DNA of 64,000 nt from Clostridia bacterium (GCA_900766585.1 CAAFVV010000012.1:3171-67170), one strand, 5' to 3'; counted from the first letter of the stretch, positions 40,214-50,748 are shown. A program made the numbers and translations. The notes: generated by a model not told the origin, from the sequence alone.

Positions 40214-41761
40214 TCAGAAATTATCCGGAAGGTCGTTTTCCAACAATATCGTGCGCTTTTCCGCCGCCGGAAGGGTGCGGATAAACGCCATGCCGTCGGC
40301 CAGCGTGTCGGCGACATACAGGTGGTCGGGCGGGAAACCGGCGGAGAGCAATCCCTCTCTAAGCGGGGGCGCCTGCCGCTGTCCGACCAGAACGGCATAG
40401 TCGCAGCAACCGGCGGCAACGGCACCCAGCTCACGGTTAAGTGCCTCCTGCCGCTCGCCAAGCTCCACCATGCCGGGCGTGACGAGAATGCGCTGCCCGG
40501 GAAAATCGCGCAGCACCTCGAGCGCGGCGCGGAAACCGGCGGGATTGGAATTGTAGGCGTCATCGATGATGCCGCCGGGGAGCAGCTGCAGCCGATGTTC
40601 AACCGGGTGCAGCATCCGCACGGGATAGCACAGGTCGGCGAGCGGAATGCCGAGACGGTGGGCGACGGCGATACAGCCCGCCAGATTCTGCAGGTTGTGC
40701 CGCCCGAGCAGGCGGGTCGTGAATATCTGCCGCTCACCGCCGGGAGCGTTCAGTACAAAATGGGTGCCGAGCGCATCCTGCGTGATGTCGCTGACGGTGT
40801 AATTGCCCTGCGCGAGACCGTAGCCGACGACCGGCACGGTCAGCATGGGCGCATGGGCGCGGATGCGGTCGTCGTCCATGTTGAGGAACAGACAGCCGTC
40901 TGCGGGCAGGGCGTCGGCCAGCTCAAATTTGGTATGCAGAATATTGTCCACCGAGCCGAAGGTCTCGAGATGCTGTTCGCCGATGGCGGTGATGACACCG
41001 AAGCGTGGATGAACAAGCTCACAGAGCTCGCGGATGTCGCCGACGTTTTTCGCGCCCATTTCGGCGAGGAAGATCTGATGAGCGGGGGAAAGGTGTTCGC
41101 GTATTGTGCGGATCAGCCCGAGCGGGGTGTTGAAATTTTCCGGCGTCATCAGCACGTTGTACCGCGCCGAAAGGAGCGCGTGCAGATAGTTTTTGACGCT
41201 GGTTTTGCCATAGCTCCCGGTGATGCCGATCACAGTGAGCTGCGGCATTTCTTTAAGCCGATGCACGGCGTCCCGCCGGTAAAAGGCGGCAAAGCTGCGC
41301 TCCATCGGCGTGTTGATCGCAAGCGCTGTAAGGAGCGGCAGCCAGGCGGCGCACAGCGGCAGGATCAGGCAGCAAAGCGCCGCCTGACGGGGCAGAATCC
41401 ACTGCAGCGCACACAGCGCGATCCAGAGCAGCGCGGTCGTCGTCAGCAGACGTTTGACGCGGGCGGTGAACACCAGCGGCTTTTTGGCTTTTCTCGGGCG
41501 GCAGAGCGCCGCGCAAAAAAACAGCCAGAGCGCTGCGGCGATCCCGCCGGCCTCCGGAGCCAGAAACAGCGTCAGCAGTGCCGGTGCGCAGAGCAGATGC
41601 GGCAGTGACCACACACGCCCGGGATTTTCCCACATCCACCGGAAAAACCGGCTGGGGTAATAGGAGTTTAACTGGAGCATGTGGGTATAAAACAGCGTCT
41701 GCATTGCCGCAGCGGTCAGCGCAGCGGCAGCGATCAGCAGACGGGGGATCCATTCAGGCAT
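40214..41761 (-). CDS. murF: MurF-type UDP-MurNAc-tripeptide:D-Ala-D-Ala ligase with N-terminal membrane part
   Basis: A protein of 515 residues. Residues about 1-145 hold four or so hydrophobic segments (IPRLLIAAAALTAAAM, LLCAPALLTLFL, LLWIALCALQWI, CLILPLCAAWLPLL). The ligase part follows: ATP loop GITGSYGKTSVKNYL (about 172-186), then MTPENFNTPLG, AEMGAKNVGDI, GRHNLQNLAGCIAVA and DDAYNSNPAGF. It adds D-Ala-D-Ala (from the next gene's product) to the wall precursor. The membrane part would place MurF at the membrane near MraY. The ATG follows AAGGAGGA; it overlaps the hydrolase stop by eight bases. Confidence 0.88.
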   Translation of the reverse strand: MPEWIPRLLIAAAALTAAAMQTLFYTHMLQLNSYYPSRFFRWMWENPGRVWSLPHLLCAPALLTLFLAPEAGGIAAALWLFFCAALCRPRKAKKPLVFTARVKRLLTTTALLWIALCALQWILPRQAALCCLILPLCAAWLPLLTALAINTPMERSFAAFYRRDAVHRLKEMPQLTVIGITGSYGKTSVKNYLHALLSARYNVLMTPENFNTPLGLIRTIREHLSPAHQIFLAEMGAKNVGDIRELCELVHPRFGVITAIGEQHLETFGSVDNILHTKFELADALPADGCLFLNMDDDRIRAHAPMLTVPVVGYGLAQGNYTVSDITQDALGTHFVLNAPGGERQIFTTRLLGRHNLQNLAGCIAVAHRLGIPLADLCYPVRMLHPVEHRLQLLPGGIIDDAYNSNPAGFRAALEVLRDFPGQRILVTPGMVELGERQEALNRELGAVAAGCCDYAVLVGQRQAPPLREGLLSAGFPPDHLYVADTLADGMAFIRTLPAAEKRTILLENDLPDNF

Positions 41762-42539
41762 GAGGAGATTCCTCCTTCGGCATAAGGAATACATCGAGCA
41801 CGCGGGAGCAGACGCCCCATTGCTCGGCAAAGGCGAAGTGACCGCCGTTTAGCGTCACAAGACCGGCATCGGGAATGTCGCGCTCCATGCGCTTGCCGTC
41901 GGAAAGCGGTGTGGCGGTATCCTTGTCGCCCCAGATCAGCAGCGTGGAGGCGGTGATGTTTTTGAGCAGCGGCGTGAGATCCTCCTGAATACACAGCACC
42001 ATGGTCCGGCGCATCAGCGGGCTTGCCGAGCGGTAGTCCGAAGACCCGAACTTTTTCTGCGCCCGCTCAGCTGCATCCGGGAACAGCGTCCGGATACCGG
42101 GGAGCGATGCCGCTTTTTTCGCGGTTTTATAGGCGCCGACACGCAGATAATAGCGCAGCCCGTGGCGCGGCTTGATGCCCGCTGCGTCCAAAAGCACCGC
42201 TTTTTTCACGGTCAGAAAGCAGTCGGGACGGGAAAAGAGCTTGATAATGATCCGCCCGCCGAAGGAATGCCCCATCAGCGTGACGTTTTGTAGCGAGAGC
42301 GCCTTCGCAAAGGCCAGCACAAAATCGGCATAGCGGTCAACCGTCCACGGCTCCTCCGGCTCTTCGCTTCCGCCGAAGCCGGGCAGATCCGGCGCGATCA
42401 CGCGGCAGTAGCCGGCGAGGTGATCGGTCAGCAGGCAATAGGTGGATACCGGTGCGCCCCATCCGTGGAGGAACAGCACGACAGGACCGTTCCCCTGATC
42501 AATATAGCTGACCCGACGGCCGAAAAGCGACAGTTCCAT
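41754..42539 (-). CDS. Alpha/beta hydrolase
   Basis: A protein of 261 residues. Oxyanion region LFLHGWGAPVSTY (about 20-32), nucleophile elbow LMGHSFGGRI (Ser near 95), acid in LLIWGDKDTATPL and the catalytic His in LNGGHFAFAEQ near the C-terminus: a complete Ser-Asp-His triad. Substrate unknown. It is the first gene of the minus-strand group with murF and ddl, and overlaps murF, so a link with the cell wall is possible. The ATG follows AAAGGAGGAG; an in-frame upstream ATG would overlap this site. A TATACT/TATAGT-rich stretch at 42580-42596 may hold its promoter. Confidence 0.85.
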   Translation of the reverse strand: MELSLFGRRVSYIDQGNGPVVLFLHGWGAPVSTYCLLTDHLAGYCRVIAPDLPGFGGSEEPEEPWTVDRYADFVLAFAKALSLQNVTLMGHSFGGRIIIKLFSRPDCFLTVKKAVLLDAAGIKPRHGLRYYLRVGAYKTAKKAASLPGIRTLFPDAAERAQKKFGSSDYRSASPLMRRTMVLCIQEDLTPLLKNITASTLLIWGDKDTATPLSDGKRMERDIPDAGLVTLNGGHFAFAEQWGVCSRVLDVFLMPKEESPHA

Positions 42540-42650
42540 GCAGTCTCCTCCTTTGGTCTGCTGCCGAAAAACAGCATACACTATAGTATACCATATTATT
42601 CCGTGTTCGTATACCCCAAAATCGGTACGGCAGAGAAAAATATCGGACGG

Positions 42651-43238
42651 TCAGTGCTCATAGGTGCGCAGAATGGAGGATGCGATCTCGCCGCGGCGGA
42701 CGCAGGCGTCCATCGCCGCCTTTTCGATATAGCGGTGTGCCTCCGGCTCGGTCATGTGCAGGTGGTCGACCAGCAGCCACTTGGCGCGGTTGACGAGCCG
42801 GATCTCCTGCATCTTGGCTTCCAGCGACTGGGTGCGCTGCTCCAGCGCGCGCAGCCGGGCGCGGGTGGCGACCAGAAGCTGCACCGACTGACTGACTGCC
42901 GTTTTGCCGACCGGCCGCCCGAGCGTCAGCACGCCCGCCGTCTCCGTTTTGCAGACGACCTGCTCATAGACCTCCGCCCGCACGAAGATGAGCACGCCGA
43001 CGCCGTATTGCTCGGACGCCTCCACGGCGAGCTGTGAGCCGAACTCGTCCGGCAGCGGGGTGTTGAGCAGCAGCAGGTCGGGCGGATTTTCCGCGAGCAG
43101 ACGGCGGACGCTGCCCGCGTCTTTGAGGACGGGAAGAAGGGAAAAACGGTCTGCGGGGAGCAACGGGGTGAGAAAATCGACAGCCTTTTCCGTGGCTGAA
43201 GCGATCAGAACGCGCAGCCGTTCCGGCTCCCTGAGCAT
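42651..43238 (-). CDS. ANTAR-domain response regulator (RNA-binding antiterminator)
   Basis: A protein of 195 residues. An N-terminal receiver-like domain (about 1-120, with DLLLLNTPLP in place of the usual phospho-Asp strand, so phosphorylation is doubtful), a coiled-coil linker (LRALEQRTQSLEAKMQEI) and a C-terminal ANTAR domain (about 140-195: LVNRAKWLLVDHLHMTEPEAHRYIEKAAM). ANTAR proteins bind paired hexaloop RNA hairpins and prevent termination, often in nitrogen genes. It lies 39 bases after a glutamine synthetase gene, and the divergent glutamine synthetase III gene has a leader with a fitting hairpin. Confidence 0.9.
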   Translation of the reverse strand: MLREPERLRVLIASATEKAVDFLTPLLPADRFSLLPVLKDAGSVRRLLAENPPDLLLLNTPLPDEFGSQLAVEASEQYGVGVLIFVRAEVYEQVVCKTETAGVLTLGRPVGKTAVSQSVQLLVATRARLRALEQRTQSLEAKMQEIRLVNRAKWLLVDHLHMTEPEAHRYIEKAAMDACVRRGEIASSILRTYEH

Positions 43239-43277
43239 GGGTCTTCCCTCCTTTCCGAAATGGTGCGGGCGGTTGGT

Positions 43278-44483
43278 TTACGGGCGGATGAGACTGTCGG
43301 TATAGCCGTCGGGCAGCACGCGGCGGCAAAGCGCGCTGGCCGCTGCGGCGCGCACCGCCTCGTCAAGCGAGGCGGGCAGCGTTTCCAGCCCGTCGGCGGC
43401 GTGGGGATCGGCAAACAGGTCACGGTCGACCGCCTCGGCGGGGACAAGCCCGCGGCGGATGCCGTCAAGCCCTGCCTCGATCAGCAGGGCATACGCCGGA
43501 TAGGGATTTGCGGTTGGGTCGGGCGAGCGCAGCTCAATGCGGCAGAAATCTCCCTTTGCCGCCGGAATACGGATCAGCTGCGAGCGGTTTTGCGGCGACC
43601 AGGAGATATAGCGCGGGGCTTTGTGCTCGCCGAGCCGCCGGTAGGAGTCTGCCGTGGGGTTGAGTACGGCGGTCATGGCGGGGATATGATGCAGTATTCC
43701 CGCCATAAAGGCGGCAGTGCGATCAACGCCGTCCGCGGAGCTGACCGACAGGTTGATATGCATGCCGCTGCCGGCTTCACCGGCGAGCGGCTTCGGCGAA
43801 AAGTCCGCCCAAAGCCCGCTGCGCGTGGCGATTGTGCGCACGACCGAGCGCACGGTTACGGTATCGTCGGCGGCACGCAGCGGCTCGTTATAGCGGAAAT
43901 CAATCTCGTTTTGCCCCGGCCCCTCCTCGTGGTGGGAGCTTTCGGGGCGGATACCCATGTCGAGCAGCGTCAGACAGATCTCCCGCCGCACATTTTCGCA
44001 GCGGTCCTCCGGCGCAATGTCGCAGTAGCCCGCGCGGTCAAACGGCTTTTTGGTCGGCTCGCCGTTTTCATCAGTGCAGAAGAGGTAAAATTCCATCTCC
44101 GCGCCGATGTGGCAGGTGAGTCCCGCTTCCTTGGCGTGTCGGACCGCCTGACGCAGAATGTGCCGCCCGTCCCGCTCAAACGGCCGTCCGTCGGGATAGC
44201 GGATGTCGCAGTACATCCGTACCACGCGCCCTGTGGCGGGACGCCACGGCAGAAACGCCAGCGTGGCGGGGTCAGGATGCAGAAACAGGTCGGAGTGGAC
44301 GTTCCCGCCGAATCCCGCGATGGCGGAGGCGTCAAACGAAATGCCGTCGGCGAAGGCGCGCGGCAGCTCGGAGGGCAGAATGGCAATATTTTTCTGGTGT
44401 CCCGCCACATCGCAGAAGGCCAGACGGATAAACTTCACGTCCTCCTGTTCCACAAAGGTCAGGATCTCATCGCAGCTGTACAC
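43278..44483 (-). CDS. glnA: Type I glutamine synthetase, short form
   Basis: A protein of 401 residues that should join ammonia and glutamate using ATP. Starts VEQEDVKFIRLAFCDVAG after GTG (MYSC), ten bases past AAGGGGG. Active-site marks: AEMEFYLF (metal Glu), EEGPGQNEIDF, GSGMHINLS (His), NRSQLIRIP and ELRSPDPTANPYPAYA. FDASAIAGF replaces the usual FDGSSIEGF, and the C-terminus stops about 30-40 residues short of standard 440-residue enzymes. So it is a divergent paralogue, possibly with changed regulation. It shares a transcript with the ANTAR gene and has a near-consensus promoter. Confidence 0.88.
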   Translation of the reverse strand: MYSCDEILTFVEQEDVKFIRLAFCDVAGHQKNIAILPSELPRAFADGISFDASAIAGFGGNVHSDLFLHPDPATLAFLPWRPATGRVVRMYCDIRYPDGRPFERDGRHILRQAVRHAKEAGLTCHIGAEMEFYLFCTDENGEPTKKPFDRAGYCDIAPEDRCENVRREICLTLLDMGIRPESSHHEEGPGQNEIDFRYNEPLRAADDTVTVRSVVRTIATRSGLWADFSPKPLAGEAGSGMHINLSVSSADGVDRTAAFMAGILHHIPAMTAVLNPTADSYRRLGEHKAPRYISWSPQNRSQLIRIPAAKGDFCRIELRSPDPTANPYPAYALLIEAGLDGIRRGLVPAEAVDRDLFADPHAADGLETLPASLDEAVRAAAASALCRRVLPDGYTDSLIRP

Positions 44484-44514
44484 GGGAAAATACCCCCTTT
44501 TCGAATATATCCTT

Positions 44515-44542
44515 ATTATACAGATTTTAAATGGCTTGTCAA
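44515..44542 (-). promoter_or_regulatory. Sigma-A promoter of the short glnA
   Basis: On the minus strand TTGACA (forward 44537-44542), a 16-base spacer and TATAAT (forward 44515-44520). Transcription would start about 25 bases before the GTG. Confidence 0.88.
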
Positions 44543-44662
44543 TGCAAACCGCGGAAAAGCCGGCGGCTTTCTCTGTTTTGCACGAAAGAACTGCAAAACG
44601 CAGGAGCGGCATCTATAACTTGCAGAAAAATCAAGAAAATCCGATTTTTTCTAAAAAACCGC

Positions 44663-44691
44663 TTGACAAACGCAGGAACGTGCGATATAAT
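44663..44691 (+). promoter_or_regulatory. Consensus sigma-A promoter of glnN
   Basis: TTGACA (44663-44668), a 17-base spacer and TATAAT (44686-44691): full consensus match. It lies back to back with the short glnA promoter. Confidence 0.93.
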
Positions 44692-44697
44692 ACGCAC

Positions 44698-44820
44698 AAA
44701 GAGAGGCGTGCAGCCGATGGCGGCGCAAACACGTCTCTGTCATAACGCAGGAATTACACGGACGGCAATGGTGTCGTGGCGCGAGAAATGCGCCCACCCT
44801 TGCCGTCCGTGTTTTTCGTG
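44698..44820 (+). promoter_or_regulatory. Attenuator leader of glnN, candidate ANTAR target
   Basis: A terminator with 13-bp outer stem ACACGGACGGCAA (44756-44768) / TTGCCGTCCGTGT (44800-44812), inner hairpin and T5 run ends just before the ribosome site. Its 5' arm overlaps a hairpin ACGGC-AATGGT-GTCGT (44762-44777) whose hexaloop has A at position 1 and G at 4, the ANTAR target rule. Upstream, AGAGGCGTG/CACGTCTCT (44702-44738) encloses GCC-GATGGC-GGC, a candidate partner hairpin, though with G at loop position 1. Confidence 0.65.
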
Positions 44821-44836
44821 CAGAAGAAAGGAAGCC

Positions 44837-46936
<2,100 letters not shown>

Positions 46937-46968
46937 ACGGCAGCCCATTTGCAAAAGGAGGAAGAGAA

Positions 46969-48753
46969 ATGGAAAACATAGCGGAATTGGTGTCGGAGTC
47001 CGTCACCAAAGAAGTATTCGGCATATGGTTTTTGATCGGCGCGGCACTGGTGTTCTGGATGCAGGCGGGCTTTGCCATGGTGGAGACGGGCTTTACCCGG
47101 GCGAAGAACGCAGGCAACATCATCATGAAAAACCTGATGGACTTCTGCATCGGCACGGTGGTATTCATCCTGCTCGGCTTCTCGCTGATGATGGCAGAGG
47201 ATTATGTGCTTGGTATCTTCGGTATACCGAACCTGAATATTTTCACGGATTTCGGCGGATTTATTCAGACGAATGCCTCCAGCTTTGTGTTTAACCTTGT
47301 GTTCTGCGCCACGGCGGCGACGATCGTTTCGGGCGCCATGGCGGAACGCACCAAATTCAGCGCCTACTGCATTTATTCCGCAGTGATCTCGCTGTTTGTC
47401 TATCCGATCGAAGCCGGATGGGTCTGGAACCCGCAGGGCTGGCTTGCCAAGCTCGGTTTCATTGATTTTGCCGGTTCGGCGGCGATCCACACGGTCGGCG
47501 GCACGGCGGCGCTCATCGGCGCTATCATCCTCGGGCCGCGTATCGGCAAGTACACCAAGGACGCGGACGGCAAGGTCAAGGTCCATGCCATTCTCGGTCA
47601 CTCCATCCCGCTCGGCGCGCTCGGCGTGTTTATCCTGTGGTTCGGTTGGTACGGCTTTAACGGCGCGGCGGCGACCAACGGCCCGCAGCTGGCATCCATC
47701 TTCCTGACTACGACGATCGCTCCGGCTGTGGCGACCGTGACCTGTATGCTCTATACATGGTTCAAAAACGGCAAGCCGGATGTGTCCATGTGCTTAAATG
47801 CGTCGCTGGCAGGTCTGGTCGGCGTGACGGCGGGCTGCAACACTGTGGATGCGCTCGGCGCGACCGTGATCGGTATTGTGTCCGGTATTCTGGTGGTCGT
47901 CGCGGTGGAGATGCTGGATCTGCGGCTGCATATTGACGATCCGGTCGGCGCGGTGGGCGTACACTTTGCCAACGGCATCTGGGGTACGTTGGCGGCAGGA
48001 CTTTTCTCCACCAACACAGCGCCCGCCGGTGTGGACGGCCCGATCTATGCGCTCGTCCACGGCACGGGCTTTGCCGCAGGCGCGAAGGTGTTCGGTGTGC
48101 AGTGCCTCGGTCTGGTCGCGATCCTCGCCTGGACGACGGTCATGATGATCATCACCTTCCTGGTTATCAAGAAATTTAACGGTCTGCGCGTATCCCGTGA
48201 GGAGGAGCTGGAGGGACTCGATCCCACAGAGCATGGTCTTCCGAGCGCCTATGCCGGGTTTGCCATGCAGCCCGAGGTGCTCGCCGAGGACGGTGAAGCT
48301 CCCGTTGCCGTGACCGGCGATGTCCCCGTGGCGGAGGCGGTTGAGGTCAAGGCTGTGCCGTCCTTCGCCAAGCCGGCCGCCGCTGACGGTGCGAAGCTGA
48401 CCAAGGTGGAGATCGTCTGCAAGGAGGCGCGGCTCGAAGCGCTGAAAAATGCCATGATCGGCATCGGCATCACCGGTATGACTGTGAGCCATGTGATGGG
48501 CTGCGGCATCCAGAAGGGCAAGCCGGAGTTTTACCGCGGAGTTGAGGTTGAGGCAACGCTGCTGCCGAAGATTCAGGTGGATATTGTGGTCAGCAGCGTG
48601 CCGGTGCAGACAGTCATCGACACGGCGAAGAAGGTACTGTATACCGGACACATCGGCGACGGCAAGATCTTTGTCTATGATGTGGAAAATGTGGTGAAGA
48701 TCCGGACGGGCGAGGAAGGGTTCGACGCTTTGCAGGATGTCGAGCAGTTCTGA
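46969..48753 (+). CDS. amt: Ammonium transporter Amt fused to a PII signalling domain
   Basis: A protein of 594 residues. Residues about 1-415 are an Amt channel with eleven membrane helices (FWMQAGFAMVETGFTRAKN, GAMAERTKFSAYC, VHTVGGTAALIGA-like HTVGG, FGWYGFNG). After a Val/Ala/Glu-rich linker (about 430-480), residues about 482-594 form a PII (GlnB/GlnK) domain: TKVEIVCKEARLEALKNA, T-loop region GCGIQKGKPEFYRG with the Tyr-Arg-Gly of PII, and HIGDGKIFVYDVENVVKIRTGE. The tethered PII probably gates the channel according to ATP/ADP and 2-oxoglutarate. Ribosome site AAAGGAGGAAG. Confidence 0.93.
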   Translation: MENIAELVSESVTKEVFGIWFLIGAALVFWMQAGFAMVETGFTRAKNAGNIIMKNLMDFCIGTVVFILLGFSLMMAEDYVLGIFGIPNLNIFTDFGGFIQTNASSFVFNLVFCATAATIVSGAMAERTKFSAYCIYSAVISLFVYPIEAGWVWNPQGWLAKLGFIDFAGSAAIHTVGGTAALIGAIILGPRIGKYTKDADGKVKVHAILGHSIPLGALGVFILWFGWYGFNGAAATNGPQLASIFLTTTIAPAVATVTCMLYTWFKNGKPDVSMCLNASLAGLVGVTAGCNTVDALGATVIGIVSGILVVVAVEMLDLRLHIDDPVGAVGVHFANGIWGTLAAGLFSTNTAPAGVDGPIYALVHGTGFAAGAKVFGVQCLGLVAILAWTTVMMIITFLVIKKFNGLRVSREEELEGLDPTEHGLPSAYAGFAMQPEVLAEDGEAPVAVTGDVPVAEAVEVKAVPSFAKPAAADGAKLTKVEIVCKEARLEALKNAMIGIGITGMTVSHVMGCGIQKGKPEFYRGVEVEATLLPKIQVDIVVSSVPVQTVIDTAKKVLYTGHIGDGKIFVYDVENVVKIRTGEEGFDALQDVEQF

Positions 48754-48770
48754 CCGGTTGGATAGACAAA

Positions 48771-48805
48771 GCCATCGGGGTACAACGGTTGTACCCTGAT
48801 AGCTA
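48771..48805 (+). other. Long hairpin between amt and the asnB T-box
   Basis: AGCCATCGGGGTACAA pairs with TTGTACCCTGATAGCT across a CGG loop. It has no T-tract, so it may be a 3' end stabiliser or a weak terminator for amt. It overlaps a poor promoter candidate (TTGGAT at 48758, TACAAC at 48781). Confidence 0.55.
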
Positions 48806-48825
48806 TGTCAGCAAAAAGGCTGTGA

Positions 48826-49096
48826 AAAAGAGGAGTAGTCCGGAAACCGCCTGACAGAGAGCGGGGGAGCGCTGGAAGCCCCGCAGGCAGGACCGGAGGA
48901 AAAACACTTTTGAGCCGCGACCTGAACGGGAGGCATCGTCCTCCCCGCGTAGGGAAGCCGCCGGACCGGCGTTATCGGGTCGGGTCTTGTTTGAGGCCGC
49001 AGAGAAGTAAGATAGGTGGCACCACGGCAGCGCACAGCGGCCGTCCTATCGGCGGGGTCTCCCCGCCGGACGGACGGTCGCTGTGCGTGATTTTTT
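48826..49096 (+). promoter_or_regulatory. T-box leader responding to tRNA-Asn
   Basis: Stem I base AAAAG/CTTTT opens a specifier loop with AGGAGTAG on one side and GGAAAAACA on the other; AAC (48903-48905) is the asparagine specifier, followed by A as usual. CAGAGAG and GCTGGAAGCC mark the upper stem I. The T-box AGGTGGCACCACGG (49014-49027) presents TGGC, matching tRNA-Asn with discriminator G. The terminator pairs GCACAGCG...CGCTGTGC and ends with T6 (49091-49096). Confidence 0.93.
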
Positions 49097-49116
49097 GAAT
49101 AACGGAGGAAACAGAT

Positions 49117-50694
49117 ATGTGTGCCATTATGGGATATACCGGAACGGTACTGACGGAGGAGGAACTGCAAGGGGGCTTTGCGCAGACGGTGTCGCGCGGG
49201 CCGGACGACAGCCGCACCCTCCGCGTAAAGGGCGGCTGGCTGGGCTTTCACCGGCTGGCGATCATGGGGTTGACGCCTGAAGGAATGCAGCCGTTTGTGC
49301 GGGGGAAAAACGCCGTGGTCTGCAACGGCGAGCTGTACGGCTTTCGTGTGCTGCGGGAGGAATTAAAGGCGCTCGGCTACACGTTTTGCTCCGATTCCGA
49401 CTGCGAGCTTCTGCTGCCGCTCTATGAGCAGTACGGTCTTGCGATGTTTCGCAGGCTGGATGCCGAATTTGCGATGATCCTCTACGACGGTGAGCATGAC
49501 CGCTGGATTGCGGCGCGCGATCCGATCGGCATCCGCCCGCTGTACTACGGCTATGACCGGGAGGGTGCCATACTGTTTGCAAGCGAGCCGAAAAACCTTG
49601 TCGGACTGACGGATAAGATCATGCCGTTCCCGCCCGGTCACTATTATGACGGCGAGCGCTTTGTCTGCTATCGCGACATGACCGATTCGCTGCCCGTATG
49701 CGATGACGATGTCGAGACTGTCTGCCGCCATATTCACGAGAAGCTGATCGCGGGCATTGAAAAGCGGCTGGATGCCGACGCGCCGCTTGGCTTTCTGCTC
49801 AGCGGCGGACTGGATTCCTCGCTGGTCTGCGCCGTGTCCGCCAGACTGCTGAAAAAGCCGATCCGCACGTTTGCCATCGGCATGAGCACCGACGCTATCG
49901 ACCTGAAATATGCCCGCGAGGTCGCGGATTATCTCGGTGCGCAGCACACGGAGGTCATCATCACCCGTGAGGATGTGCTGAAAGCGCTGCCCGAGGTCGT
50001 GCGGATCCTCGGCACCTTTGATATCACCACTATCCGGGCATCAATCGGCATGTATCTCGTCTGCAAAGCCATCCATGAGCAGACTGACATCCGTGTGCTG
50101 ATGACCGGCGAGATCTCCGACGAGCTGTTCGGGTATAAATACACCGACTTTGCCCCGTCGCCCGAGGCGTTTCAGCAGGAGGCGCAAAAGCGCATCCGCG
50201 AGCTGCATATGTACGATGTGCTGCGGGCGGATCGGTGCATTTCCTGTCATTCGCTTGAAGCGCGGGTGCCGTTCGGCGATCTCGATTTCGCAGATTATGT
50301 CATGCACGTTGACCCGCGCAAAAAGATGAACGTCTACGGCAAGGGAAAATACCTGCTGCGGCACGCGTTCGAGGGCGACTGGCTTCCGCAGGACATTCTG
50401 ATGCGGGAAAAGGCGGCGTTTTCCGATGCGGTGGGACACAGCATGGTGGACGATCTGAAGGCCTATGCCGAGGAGCAGTACGGGGACGATTGGGCAAAGC
50501 GGGCGGAAAAATATACGCACGCGCGGCCGTTTACCAAGGAGTCGCTGCTCTACCGCGAGCTGTTTGAGCAGTTTTATCCCGGTCAGGCGGAGATGGTGGC
50601 GGATTTCTGGATGCCGAACCGCACCTGGGAGGGCTGCGATGTGGACGATCCGTCCGCCCGCGTGCTGAAAAACTACGGGGACAGCGGAAAATAA
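49117..50694 (+). CDS. asnB: Asparagine synthetase B (glutamine-hydrolysing)
   Basis: A protein of 525 residues. The N-terminal glutaminase domain starts MCAIMGYTG with catalytic Cys2; RGPDDSRT and NGELYGF are typical. The C-terminal synthetase domain has the pyrophosphate loop LLSGGLDSSLV (about 225-235) and VLMTGEISDELFGY, then RADRCISCHSLEARVPF. It converts aspartate, glutamine and ATP to asparagine. The T-box before it ties expression to uncharged tRNA-Asn. ATG is six bases after GGAGGAAA. Confidence 0.96.
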   Translation: MCAIMGYTGTVLTEEELQGGFAQTVSRGPDDSRTLRVKGGWLGFHRLAIMGLTPEGMQPFVRGKNAVVCNGELYGFRVLREELKALGYTFCSDSDCELLLPLYEQYGLAMFRRLDAEFAMILYDGEHDRWIAARDPIGIRPLYYGYDREGAILFASEPKNLVGLTDKIMPFPPGHYYDGERFVCYRDMTDSLPVCDDDVETVCRHIHEKLIAGIEKRLDADAPLGFLLSGGLDSSLVCAVSARLLKKPIRTFAIGMSTDAIDLKYAREVADYLGAQHTEVIITREDVLKALPEVVRILGTFDITTIRASIGMYLVCKAIHEQTDIRVLMTGEISDELFGYKYTDFAPSPEAFQQEAQKRIRELHMYDVLRADRCISCHSLEARVPFGDLDFADYVMHVDPRKKMNVYGKGKYLLRHAFEGDWLPQDILMREKAAFSDAVGHSMVDDLKAYAEEQYGDDWAKRAEKYTHARPFTKESLLYRELFEQFYPGQAEMVADFWMPNRTWEGCDVDDPSARVLKNYGDSGK

Positions 50695-50696
50695 AC

Positions 50697-50737
50697 AAAA
50701 GCACGGGTCTGTGCCGCGGCACAGACCCGTGCTTCTT
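50697..50737. terminator. Bidirectional terminator after asnB
   Basis: A 17-bp perfect stem AAGCACGGGTCTGTGCC (50699-50715) with its complement to 50734, flanked by A and T residues, between convergent genes. Confidence 0.9.
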
Positions 50738-50748
50738 TGTCGGTTTTG

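Noticed and set aside
44698..44836. Glutamine riboswitch (glnA motif) before glnN
   Set aside because: The glnA and downstream-peptide consensus parts are not present; the terminator plus hexaloop hairpin explains the leader better.
48910..49098. Short frame inside the asnB leader
   Set aside because: It lies wholly within the T-box structure and its base pattern is explained by RNA pairing.
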